Part shown: positions 13,978 to 26,559 of the stretch, one piece after another
Position numbering within the stretch: the first letter of the stretch is position 1
Layout: the number at the start of each line of letters is the position of its first letter
DNA from: Malachius bipustulatus
Lineage: Eukaryota; Arthropoda; Insecta; Coleoptera; Melyridae
DNA length: 64,000 nucleotides
Direction: 5' to 3'
Assembly (NCBI GenBank): GCA_910589415.1
Contig: OU342630.1
Location: forward strand, 52,112,012-52,176,011
The notes under the pieces: generated by a model
The model's database searches: none
Told to the model about the DNA's origin: nothing
The model's input: only the letters and a program-made list of their open reading frames with translations
Translations under genes and position numbers: made by a program

Positions 13978-14491
13978 TTTTATTGCATTTTTGCATTTTT
14001 TGCATTTTTTATTTATGTTATTATATTATATTAGTATTTATGAAAGATTTATTGGAGCGTTTTCCAAACTTTTGGGACATCCCATATAAAATAAACAATT
14101 TTAACCGATCTTCTTCCTACGCCACTGGTAAACTAATGACTAGAACGCAAAATTTTGGCACAAGTCGATGACTTGTGATACGTTCTTCTTATTCTGGTAT
14201 TTAAATTGATTGAAAAATGATGTTTTTGCATATACAGAATGTTCAAAGAACAGCCGTTTTATTTTAATGACCGCCATTTTGAAACAACTTGACCGATATT
14301 TCTCAAATGTAATATTAGACAATTCCCTCCAGATATCTAACTATTACAAAAATATCACTTCCTTAGATTGAAAGGCCTGTAATCGACTGACAAAAACAGG
14401 TTTTTGTGAAATTTGAAGGGACACCCTGTACAAATACCGTTTTTTTGGATTTTTGTTAATCCATAGTCCCCCAAAGATTTTACAAGGGCTT

Positions 14492-15092
14492 AAAATTTTC
14501 TGCTACTAAAATGGTATCCATTATTTTGGTAAATTTCGAATTTCATAGATCTGATCCCAGAAATTGGTTAAGAATATCGCCTGAATTTTTTTCAGTTTCT
14601 TTCCATCATAATTTATCTTGTCGATTGATTCAACCACTGGATTTAAATGATTTTTTAAACTTTAATAGATTTTTGAGTATATTTTTAAGTGTTTTAAGCC
14701 GAAAAATCTGAAAAATAACGTATTTATGTTTTAAGGCTCGCTGAATTTGACTCCATTGTCAAAATTTAATTTTTCACATTTTCTAAAAGACTTTTTTTAT
14801 TGACATTTTACGATAATTAATGACAACTTTTTCATAGATGTAACTGTCAAAAATAAATTCTGACAATGGACTCAAATTCAGCGACCCTAAATACATAAAT
14901 ATGACATTTTTTCAGATTTTTAAGTATAAAATACTTGAAAATATACTCAAAAATCGATTAACGTTTAAACCATTTAAATCAAGTGGTAAAATCAACCGGC
15001 ACGATTAATTACAATGGAAAAAAACTAAAAAAATTCACACATTACTTTACCAAAATAACGGACATCCTATTTTGTGCGTAATAAATTTTGGA
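14492..15092. repeat. Palindromic foldback element, 600 bp
   Basis: Sequence around TTATTTTGGTAAA (14521) is mirrored by TTTACCAAAATAA (about 15047). The inner block GCTGAATTTGACTCCATTGTC (about 14739) is mirrored by GACAATGGACTCAAATTCAGC (about 14863). Both arms are AT-rich and moderately diverged. A 'CCGCCATTTTGAAACRACT' segment occurs in direct orientation just outside each side (about 14270 and 15415). Confidence 0.7.
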
Positions 15093-17199
15093 GAAGTAAA
15101 CATGATATAAAAATCTCTTTTTAATTATTTGCTTCCTGAGATTTTTCACGCGGTTAGAAGTTATAAATATAATTTTCTACTGTAAAAATTTAAGTTCAAT
15201 TCCTTTAAAAATGTGCTTATTAATAAAAATTTATCAATTTTTACCTTTTTCCTACCCGCACGCCACTGGCTTTAATAGAATTTTTTGTTCACACTAACGT
15301 AAAGTTAGGAAAAAGTTCTTCCCATCCTATTATTCTAATTTTTAGGTTTTTTTGCCATCTTGTTTATACGGGGATTCAAAAAATACTAATTTTTTGATAC
15401 GAAAATTCAAATGTCCGCCATTTTGAAACGACTCGACCGATTTTGCTTGAATGCAATAATACCAGACGCACACCTTATGTAAACACACACTTTACTCCCA
15501 CAAAAAATTCAAAATACATAAAACGATGTTGCAGGAAATATCATAAAATAACCCATTACTACCTAGAAAATCTTTTAATTTACATAAGCTTTTAGGGGAT
15601 GAAAATATTGAAAATAATAATGTTCAGTATTGAATTGGCATATAATAATATTGCGCCATTTTGTATAACTTATCTCCCTTATCCTTTCCAAAAACGTACT
15701 CCATAAATAAGCATACTCGTTCCATTTTTTTTTCTTTATATAGTATTATAAGTTTGACAAGGAAGTATGTAAAAAATGCAAAAGAAAGTGATCAGGGTAA
15801 AAATATTCATCGGAAACAATAAGCAGTAAAATTATAAGTACCAGTACCAACCTTAACAAAAAGAAATTTTCACGGTTTATTATTCAAGCTGTTTTTATTG
15901 AGAACTGATACAATAAAGGTATATTAATTTAATTTGAGGAACTGCTAAAATAAACTGCATCATCTCACACAATGCACAATGGATATGGATCACATTATTT
16001 ATAATTAACAAGTTATTCATTCAATGGAAAAAAAGGATTAAACTTTCTTTATAAATCATTAAAGGGATCATATTCTCATCATTATTATTAATTATATTAT
16101 GTGGATCTGATCTATACGAGTATTATACTTATTAGTTACTCACTCCTTTAGAGAGTATCAAACTCTATCACTCTATCTATAATAATAATTATAATAATTA
16201 TATAATTTTAAGTTAAATCCCTCCATTATTTTTGCGTTACTTACCATCAAATACGAGTAGTTTGATTTCCTAATTACTCTGTTCAACAACTCGATACAAA
16301 TCTGTTTTAGTACCTACCTATCTACTTATGATTGTAGTAGGAAGCATGTAATCTCACCTACATACCTACTACTATCCGCTTTGTTCTTATCCATGATACG
16401 TGAAATGGATAGCTCACTTATTACATCACTCTGTATATTGTATACAACAATTATTTTCATTTCTACTGCATTAGGATCAACTTGGCAAAGGATTCACTTT
16501 TTATATAAAGAGGACGTGAATCTTTTTGCAATAATTATCATTGCAACTTTGCGACATAATAATATATAACTTAAGATAATAATAACAAAGATCAGTACAT
16601 TGCGAGTAGAATCTAGAACAAATGATATAAACGGTAACACTATATTTGTACATAATGGCAATACATTTTTACAACAGACCGCCCTGAATAACTTTATAAT
16701 TATTATCAATTAGAATTTAGAACCGAACTAGAATCGCGTTAAAATATTAAATATCATTCTATCGAGCGATTCTTCATTAAAGAGCTTTTTTAAAGTTGCA
16801 ACTTTTTATTTTTTTTATAGTTTTTTTTTTAATTCACAATTGAAATCCACTGCAGGAGAATCCCTATGACGCTCTGGGAGCTTTGAATGAGCGGAGATAT
16901 CGATTCACGTTTACTTGAATCGTTACAGGTTGTATTCCTCAGGAAACAGCTCTTGGAATGCTATTCCAAAGAGATGAGGTTCTATTCCTGCAAAAAGGTC
17001 TCAAATAAGAAGAAAGTACGAGTAGTAACGAGCTTAACCTGATAAGGATGAGTTATTGTGGCTCGACATGTTGTTTTGCCCGGTGCAAAAAGCTGGTTAT
17101 TAGAAGGACGAAAAAAAAAGGTCAAAAATGCTATTTGGTAATATCTGATACCGGTAATATCTTTTAATAATATGTATGCCATCAAATCTGAAAATAATA
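15093..17199. other. AT-rich intergenic DNA, no gene seen
   Basis: I see no exon or structured repeat. Two overlapping opposite-strand open frames near 16.4-16.7 kb are simple AT-rich sequence without domains. Confidence 0.45.
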
Positions 17200-18240
17200 A
17201 GATAACAAGCATTCATTTTCAGAAAACAAAAAATGATGCATGTTCAACCTTCTTGATTCCTAGGGGGAGATGATACCAAATTTTGTATCTGGATTGATTC
17301 GTCAGCTTGGTGGAGAAAAACGAAAAACACTCTTACAAATAGGGGAAAGTTGTGTAAAATAAAACTAGAGGATCTCTAAAACAACAAGCATTCATTTTCA
17401 AAACACATCAAGACCTGGATGTTGAACCTTCCTGATTCCGTGGGAGATAATTCAACAAATTTTGGATATGGATTGATTCGTCAGCTTGGAGGAGAAAAAT
17501 GAAAAATACTCTTACAACTTACAAATAGGGAAAAGTTGTGTAAAATGGAACGAGAAGATCTCTAAAGCAAGCATTTATTTGGATGTTGAATCTTCCTAAT
17601 TCCAATGGAAAGAATTCGCCAAATTTTCGATCTGGATAATTTGATTCGTCTAGTTTGAGGGAGAAAAACGAACAGGATTCTTACAAATAAGGGAAAATTG
17701 TGTTAAATGGAACGGGAGGATCTAAAAAAAAACAAGCATTGATTTACAAAAAGAATAAGATCTTTTCTTAAACTTTTCCGATTCCAAGGGAGAGAAGTCA
17801 CCTAATTTTGGATCTGGATTGACTCTTCTAGCTTGGGAAAGAAAAACGAAAAAAGTTCTCACCAATAGGAAAAAGTTGCGTAGAATGGAACGAGAGGATT
17901 ATTAATAAAGCAACCATTCATTTGAAAAAGCTCCGAGGGAGAGAATCCACCAAATTTTGAATCTGGATAAATTGATTCGTCTAGTTTGGAGGAGAAAAAC
18001 GAAGAAGGTTCTCACCAATAGGGAAAAGTTGTGCTAAAATGGAACGAGAAGACCTCTAAGAAAACAAGCATTGATTTGCAAAACAAAAAACACCTGCATA
18101 TTGAATTTTCCCGATTTCAAGGGGAGAATTCGCCAAGTTTTGTATCTGGATTGATTCGTATAGTTAGGGGGAGAACAACGAACAAGATTCTCACAAATAG
18201 GGAAAAGTTTTCTAAAATAGAACGAGAGGATATCATTTGA
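17200..18240. repeat. Degenerate tandem array, about 6 units of 150-180 bp
   Basis: The phrase GATTGATTCGTC (or a one-base variant) recurs at about 17293, 17471, 17641, 17819, 17971 and 18151. Each copy is followed by an AAAACGAA...CTCTTAC block, then AATAGGGAAAAGTTGTGTAA and GGAACGAGAGGAT. Units are clearly homologous but carry many substitutions and small indels, so this is an old satellite-like array. The 69-residue open frame over the last unit is incidental. Confidence 0.9.
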
Positions 18241-18369
18241 TTTGGTGCTGGTCTGTTGCGATTTTTTTTAGTATTGTATGTAAAAAATTATTTTGTTGGT
18301 AACATTTAGTTTCAAGTTTGTTCAGAGTTTAGAAAAGTTTAAACTGATTGTGCAAAACCGTTTAATCAA

Positions 18370-18815
18370 GGCTCTTTAATTTGGCTGTTTAAGGTTTTGT
18401 AGATGTCTTCCAATGGCGTAAATATTTAGGGTTGGAGCCTTTCCCTCCTTAATAGACCATGTCATTTAGAACAAAAAACAGTTTTTGAGATATTTGAAGT
18501 TTCCTCAGGCAATGTCGCTATAATAATTAATAAGAATAAGATTATGCTTAAAATTCTAGTCAAGTCAGATTCAGATAGCTGTTTCAAATCAATAATTTTT
18601 CAATGGAAATGCCTCAACATTACCTGAGAATAATATTCAAAGATCTCAAAAAATTTCAGAATACTTTTTTGTTCTAATTGGCATGAACATGTCGAATAAC
18701 GATTTAGCACTTGCAAAAATCGGTGGTGTAAAAGATAGGGAGGGGGCGCAAACCCTGAATATTTTCACTGGACGACATAATATACAAAACCTGAAATAGT
18801 CAAATTAAAGAGCTT
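18370..18815. repeat. Diverged inverted repeat, about 445 bp
   Basis: GCTCTTTAATTT at the left end is mirrored by AAATTAAAGAGC at the right end. A pyrimidine-rich CCTTTCCCTCC block (about 18440) faces a GGGAGGGGGCG block (about 18740). A foldback element like others in this window, more diverged. Confidence 0.6.
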
Positions 18816-20916
18816 TGTTTGTTTATTGATGTTTATGAGATGAACTACCCCTTTAAATTTGGTCCTATATCTCTGAAACAACCTGTATAATAGGAACTAA
18901 AATATTTTGTTTTCTATGACAACCAAGCATGCAAGAATGGAACAAAAAAGATAAGGGTTTCGTGTCATTTTTCATCTTGTTTAGTTTCAACAACTAGGGA
19001 GGTGAGAAAATAAAGGATATTCTAAAAAAACATACATATCAAGCTGCCAAATTTAAAAAATTCTTCCGAAAATGAAACTGGTCAAAAACAGCGGTTTTTT
19101 AAAACAATGGCGAGACTATGTTATTAAGCACCTTAGTCGTTCATATTGCACTGACAAACCTTCAATAAACTTTATTACAATAAGAATTAAACTTGCTAAT
19201 TATAAAGAGGCACAGGCACCGTTCCGCGTACTTCTTCCTATTATTGTATATTCAAATTATTTGCTATCTTCCATATTCATGCAGATAACGATGATACTGT
19301 GCAAGCTTTCAGGTGCGTGTCTGTTATTTTCAATTGAAACTTTCCTATCCTTAACTATTCAAAGTAAATAATTAGATATAATTTTCAATTAATCTTGAAT
19401 GCTCACCAAATTCTCCCTAGACATCATTTTCTATAGAAAGAAGCTCTCTTATATTTTTGAGCTTTCAGAAAACAAGATTTTGATAGCAACCGGATGCCAT
19501 AAAATCGAAATAATATAAATATAAATTATAACAACATGAATGGTTCGTAAAAAACAGCAGCAACATTATTGAGCAACTGATGAATCTAACTTTTTTTTAG
19601 TAAAAAAGAGAAACGTCCACATGATCTCTGCCAATAGATCGATAATAGTAGACGAGTGAATCAATAATAGGGATGATGTAAGCAGTAACTTTAAGTAGGT
19701 TTTTGGAAATGAATAGAGGTTTAGGAAATATAAATGAGTATGGTAGAAGAAACAATAATTAATTACGCTTAATCCATAAAGATAAGAAGGCGTGTTAAGC
19801 GGTCACCGCTCTGTTAGTTGTCTATTTTATGAAATTCATAATTCATTAACCTTTAATTTTATTTCTATTACCTATTATCATTATTGTATAATTATTTATT
19901 ATATTATTATTTATTATTTATTATTTTTTTAGCATGCCGGGTGGCCAACAGACAAATTCTAATTTGTTTTTCAAACTTATTTCACAATAGTATTGTAGCT
20001 TAGAGTCTTCTTCGGTACGTCAAAATAAAACAAACGCCTCCATCTTGGTTTTTAGAAATATTAAAAATTATTTTTTGGGTCGCGCTTAGGTATTTTCTTT
20101 TTAATCAGATATTCGAACGCTATTTTCTCCGAAACTATGAGCGAAATCGAAAAACTGACTTCGGTTCGTGACTCGCCACGATTCAAACGTACCGATCTGA
20201 AATTTTTAACCGGTCATTTTTTCATGAATTTTTCATTATCCCTTGGTTGTTTTCGGGAAAAAAATTGTTCGGCCGTTTTCTTCGAAACGGTGGAAATTTG
20301 GAACAATTTCTTCAAATTGCGCTCATATCCTCCAAAATGTCCGCCACAGACGCTTTTGAAAATTGGCCCCAAATTTTTTTATATCGACTTTGACAGCTAA
20401 TAGGTGACAGACGATTGCGTCGATTACCACGAAACTTTGCGCATAGTCGTCGAAAACGAGTTCTCAGTTACACGCCGATACCTTTGCGGTCTCCTTATAA
20501 GATCGACGAAGCCGAAGTGACGGTCAATAATGTCCAAATGGTACATTTTTACGTTAAAAATTCAACGATTTCCGTGCAAAATCAACGAATATCAGCTAAA
20601 ATTTCTCCTTTTAAATTTACGGACACCGCGATTTGGGGATCATTTTCGTTAGGTATAGTCGAGGAGTTGTTTTAGCGCAATTTTCAATTTATGATGCTTA
20701 AATTTCAAAAATTTTATAACTCAAAACTTAAGAATTGACTTAGTGATTTTTGCTTGAACGACCACGATTTTAAATATATTTTTTAAGAATTAAAGGTGGA
20801 TAACTTCGAAGAGCGAAAAAATGCTCACATACTTGTTAGGTACAACTTTTAAACCTTATATGCTGATAATAGTACATGTATAGGTAGGTACCTATACACT
20901 TATGCGGCATTTGCTA
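18816..20916. other. Intergenic DNA; 20.0-20.7 kb differs in composition
   Basis: No gene is supported. Between about 20,050 and 20,680 the sequence is less AT-rich and contains repeated CG-bearing words such as CGAAAC and CGATT. Two consecutive open frames of 86-87 residues lie there, but the residues show no domain, and the pattern looks more like a non-coding repeat family than an exon. Confidence 0.4.
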
Positions 20917-21505
20917 TATACAGGGTGTACCAGCTCGATTTAGACAACGGTAAGGGCCGTGTAGGTCTTGTCAAGACGAAACGTTTTTTTATTTGAAGTT
21001 TTTGGATTTGGACCTTCGTTGCGGAAATATGGCCGACTTCCGGTTTTTAGTTTTTTGGCTCCAGTTTCGGCATTTTTAGGTTCTCGCCCAAACTGAAACT
21101 AGTTTTGGAAACTCCTTAGCTTCAGTTACAACTTTCATATTGAAGTCAAGGTTCTATCTCTGTTGGATTCAAAATCCTAATTTTTCAATTTGATTCAATT
21201 TGAATTGATTCAAAGACTTAAAATTTGAAGTCTTGGGCATGTCGCCATTTTGAATCCAACAGATATAGAACCTTGACTTCAATATGAAAGTTGTAACTGA
21301 AGCTAAGGAGTTTCCAAAACTAGTTTCAGTTTGGGCGAGAACCTAAAAATGCCGAAACTGGAGCCAAAAAACTAAAAACCGGAAGTCGGCCATATTTCCG
21401 CAACGAAGGTCCAAATCCAAAAACTTCAAATAAAAAAACGTTTCGTCTTGACGAGACCTACACGGCCCTTACCGTTGTCTAAATCGAGCTGGTACACCCT
21501 GTATA
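20917..21505. repeat. Near-perfect palindromic foldback element, 589 bp
   Basis: It begins TATACAGGGTGTACCAGCTC and ends with the exact reverse complement. The arms, about 260 bp each, stay nearly identical over their whole length (for example GACGAAACGTTTTTTTATTTG against its complement, one base different in the neighbouring GTCAAG/GTCTCG stretch). The centre near 21,200 is AT-rich (GATTCAATTTGAATTGATTC). It has no coding capacity. High arm identity argues for recent origin or arm-to-arm conversion. Confidence 0.92.
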
Positions 21506-24500
21506 GTACCTATACAATATCAATAACTATCCACTAACATGTACAACTTTACTAAAGATACGAGTATTCCATCATGAGAGTGTATAGACCTTATAAGATT
21601 ATTCATTGCGCTGTATACTATTATTACATATCACGTTTGTATATCTAAGTACAAATGTATTATAGAATGTGAATATGTTTTATGAAACGCGATATGCTCC
21701 ATTTCAAGAGAACTCGTGTCTCAAACGGTCATCTGTGAACTCCTTTTACAATCCCTTCCTTTCCTTGCGATTTACAAATTCTTACAGATAATATTAATTA
21801 ATTAATCAATTAATTAATAGATTTGATTAATTTATACACTTATTTATAGAAAAAGGCGCTATTATGAAAGGACTTGGAAGAAACAATGGGAGGTAGGTAG
21901 CTTATATTTATGTAAGTGAGTTATTATAATAAAAACAAGCGCCTAAGTAATCTTTATAGCTTGGGAATGTAATGATTATATATTATAGTTTTTGGATTCT
22001 CGGTTGAAAACGTAAATATTAATTGATTTAAGGGGTTTCGTAAATATGATGGTATTTCACATTTAAATAAAATCAAATAAATAACAAAATTATTTGTCCA
22101 ATATTTTTCAAAAATAAAATGTACAAGTAGTTTCACTGGTTTTATTGAAACTAAGATTATTTCTAACGAAACGATAGGTCTGCCGATCTCTGAATAAACG
22201 TTTCTCGTTGCGTTTCTTGCGCCTTCATGTTCAATTGTTTTTGAATGCAATTTGGTGATTGGACTATTCAAATCAATCGATATAATTTATGTTGTGACTA
22301 CGTGAAATGCGTTAAATAATAAACCGTTATACGACACTTTATTTTACTCGTTTTTACTTTACCTATATCCACTCTTCAGGATAATCAGACATTTTATGAA
22401 CTAAGAATCCTGTAAAAAAGTGAATTTTATATTACTCGTGGATGAAATAATAATAAACATTGCTATGGCTATAAAAAAATACAGCACAAAAAAGTTTTAC
22501 CTGTTTCAGTTGACTTTGCAAAGACTTTACCTACTGGGACTGGGATATGAGGAGGAAGAATAACGAAATCCGTTATTATTGACTCAACAATGAAGCTTTC
22601 GGAAGTTGCTTTATAGAATATTTAATTTGAAAAATGCATTAGGTGCTTATTTCTGTGCAGTCATCGTATACCAAAGCGGTTTTCACGCAAGAAATAAAAG
22701 GTTAAAGGAAACACTAACAGAACATTCTACGTGTTCAGGATAATTATTATTATTAAATATTGTGTTGTGTAGGTACTTCCATTTATCATTAAGGTGGTAT
22801 TTAATATGCTGAGTTTATTAACTTCCATAGCATTGCTCAGACGGTGGAGTAGGGTAAGGTTATATTACACTCACCACATCCATAATACTCATTCAAAATG
22901 TGCATATTACAATGAGACCGTTTTTGGATAAAGAATTGTTAATTCATTGAAAAAAATACTCATCTTCATTAATAAGAATATTATGGAAGCGGAGAAATGT
23001 AATTATAATTTAAAAAAATTATTTTTTCGGTGAATACAGGTTCTGAATAATACTGAAATAAGTCTATGACATGGCAATCATGGAATTGATTACATTTTAT
23101 GTAATTTTTTTTATCAAATCAAACTAGTGCAAAAGTAACAAGTCCTCAGTTTAAATGAAAAATCGACAATCCCAAAATTCAGCAATTCATTCATTTCACA
23201 AAACATGTCATGCTGGTTTTTGTGTAGTTAATCTAATTTTTATACAGGTGTGAAAACAATAATATCGGGGTGATAATTAAATAATAGTAAAAGAAAAAGG
23301 TCTGTTGCAGTTCCAATGAACTTGTTTGAGAGATGCTAATATTGTTTATGCATGCTAATGAAATAGTCATCACAATGGTACATTTATCTCTGACAGGAGT
23401 GACACCAGAAGAAACAAAAAAGAAGTAGTAAGTAATAAAACGCGTCATACGTTGACATTTATATACCTACCTAGAGATTTATTTATTTTTCTAATTTCTT
23501 GTATTTTAATGATTGTTAAGAATTTCACCTTCCCCTTTGACATTTAAAATTATTCATTAAAATATTTGGTATTGTTAATTTATTATCATGGCTCTAAGCT
23601 GAATGAATCTTTACGTAATGATTGGAAAATTATTGAATAAAACGTAGATAGATACGTATACCTATAAGAAGAGCAATGCCATACTATATACACCACTTTG
23701 TCGTTCTTAACAAGGATTATATCTGCTAAATCTGGTAATTATTTATGCAAATTAAGTAATTAATTAATAGTAAAAATGTTATAATATTTAATTATTATTC
23801 AACGATTTCGATTTTATACACAATTTTCTATACAATTTCACAAATTGAACAGTATCAAATTGAATATTGTAGAAACTTATTACAAATATTGTAATATTAT
23901 GAAAAGTTTTTATTGAAAATTAGGTAATAATATCATTATAACTACAATTAAATTGGCAATTAATAATAGCTTAATTGGCAGAATTTATTGTACCTATATG
24001 TAAACTAAATGGCAAGACTGTTTTTTTTTTAGAAATGATCAGCAATTCAGCATTTGAAGTAATAAACCAAAAATTACAATTATTACAACTCTACAGGTTC
24101 AGAAACTCATCACATTACAAGGATCTGGGGCCTTGGTCGTCGTTTAAATGAGAGGGTTAGTAAAGTCAACTAAAGGGTTAGTAAACAAACAAAAAATTCT
24201 CTTCTAATAAATTTGTTCCTTAATTTATATTCGTCTATGTCTCATCGAAAAACAGAGAGGGTCACTTTTAACATTAATTTTACAACGTTGATGTTTTCTT
24301 TAGATGCATGAATTTAAACATTTAGGTAACTGTGTTCAACAATTTGTACTTATTTTTTTTTTCAAGAAAGTTGTTTCGACTTTTAAGTACCACATATCTA
24401 CTTTTTTTGAGCTTCCCCGAAATGTAAGTACGTACGTACAGCCTTGACACATCAATTTATTTCAAATTTCTTTTTCTATTGAAACGATGTAAATTCCCAT

Positions 24501-24753
24501 TTGGCCTCCATAAGAAAAATAAATTATAAGTCTTTGTGAGTGAGTTATTAACTGAATAAGAATAAAATTGCAAATTTTAATTTTTTCCAATGATTGTTAT
24601 CTAGCGACAAAAAAAAAACAAATCTGAAAGACGCATGGAAAAGTGTCTCCTAAAAATGCAACTTTTTCTTCATTTAACAGAGTCTGTACCTCTAACCGTT
24701 TCCGATATATTTATATCCCAATACTGGTACCATAACATTTGCAAAAACCTGTA
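21506..24753. other. AT-rich intergenic DNA, no gene seen
   Basis: 3.2 kb with no recognisable exon, RNA gene or structured repeat. Open frames of 71-105 residues are AT-driven and domain-free. Confidence 0.45.
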
Positions 24754-25477
24754 TACAGGGTTCCTAAAACATGTGTCGTTAAATGAAAGGTGCATGTGAT
24801 TCCCTGCCTCGCTCTAGGAAAAAAGTTCCTTTTAGCATGGATTCGCAAATGCAACCGTTTTCGAGATGCAGGGTGTCAAAGGAACTTTTTTTTTCTTTTT
24901 TTTTACGATATACCAAGAACTGTTTGAGATAAGTACAAAAGTTTACTTTTTGAGCGCTATTTAAATTCTTTTCCATTGAACAGTGGCGTAGATTTTAGGG
25001 TTATTCGAAAATTTTGAAAGTTTTTGCTCATAATTTCCACGACACTGGGAAAATTGACATTGTCAAAGCGCATTTTAAACTGTCAATGTTTTCTACACAA
25101 AAGGTAGTCGTGGTCGAAAGCTTTAACTGTTGTCGACAAAAAGAGCATTTTATTATGAAAAACATAAAAGTAGTAACATATTTTGTTGCGTGGACAAAAA
25201 CATCACTTGTTTTTGATAATTTTTTCTTATGATTTGTTTCATTGCCATATCAAAAAAATTTAATTAGCCCGCAAAAAGTAGATAATTTTAATGGCAAGAT
25301 GTGCACAGAACTGGGTTCTTCCTGAGACATCGTCAAATAAATAAAAAAAATTACCCCCTATACCTCTCGAAAACGGTTTTGCGGACGTACCTATATGTTA
25401 ATAAGAACATTGTTCTTAGAACGAGGCAGGGAATCACACCTTTAATTTTTCGACACATGTTTGTAAAAGCCCTGTAT
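24754..25477. repeat. Foldback element, 724 bp
   Basis: The left end, TATACAGGGTTCCTAAAACATGTG, and the block ATGTGATTCCCTGCCTCG are mirrored at the right end by GAGGCAGGGAATCAC, CGACACATGTTTG and GCCCTGTAT. Arms diverge more than in the 20.9-kb element. A single-armed relative lies at 38.24-38.40 kb. Confidence 0.8.
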
Positions 25478-26559
25478 TATACTTATACTTAGGTATGTTT
25501 AATAATTGATGGTGTTTTAGAATACATGCACGCGGTAATATCACGTGGGTATAAATGAAAAGTAAAACCATTTAACTTTTAACTGACGTATGGTAATGAA
25601 CCGAAGCCCAAGGTTTCGTCTTTTCAGAACGTAGAACGTATAGGTAGTCGTTTCATATGTAGAATAAGATATGCTACGTTTTATTATTTCTTTTTTATTA
25701 TATTTATTACCTTGCAAATATCGTAAGGCTTGTTTCTTGTCCCATCATTAATATCTCCAGGGATGTGGGTATAGGTATAGGTATTATTAGGTACCTAAGT
25801 AAGTATACCAATATTATGCAGCGGATTGTTCGAAATTCATATTAAAACAAGTATTCAATTAACCAATTAAATCTTTTAATTTATATTACTTTTACCTATA
25901 AGAAGACAAAAAATCTCAGCAGTCCATTTCATGTTTGACAGCTTCGCTTTACTTATAAACTTATACACTGAGAAACTATAACCAATCAGAATTCTTAATT
26001 GTCAATTATTGTCCAGGTCAAATAAGCTCATTGTATGCAATTACCTTTACTTCTCTTGTTGCTTATTGTACATACACTTTGATATTACTACCCGCAAATA
26101 TACGTTTTTATATCTCTACTTATAAGTTTTCCTTACCCAACCTTTTGATTGCTACTCATAATTATTATGGCTTCAATTATTTATAAGTATCTTAAGTGAC
26201 ATTAATCATGTAATCATAATGTATGAGAGGTGACACTCGAACAATCGATCCCCAAACTTAAAAAATATCACATTTAATAATTGCTTTTCGTTCCGTAAAA
26301 TTTAAGTAAGTAGGTACAAGACAAGTAAGAATGAAAATTTTAACTAAATAATCCTTTGATTTCTCTATGCGCGATATTTATTTAATAGAACACCAGAATA
26401 AGGATTTGAATCATGTACCTACAATTACCTACAGTGAATTCTGTCAAAATCGGCCATCTTATTCCAACATTTTAGATTACCAATCAGAATCATCAGTATC
26501 TTTGAGTGGATTTGTTTAAACGTTCATTATGTCAACATGAGAAGTGAAATTGCCTGGGA
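25478..26559. other. AT-rich intergenic DNA, no gene seen
   Basis: No exon or repeat that I can support. Confidence 0.4.

Noticed and set aside
20137..20675. Two consecutive 86-87-residue frames as a gene
   Set aside because: No domain and no splice signals; phenylalanine-rich residues come from T-rich repeat-like DNA.
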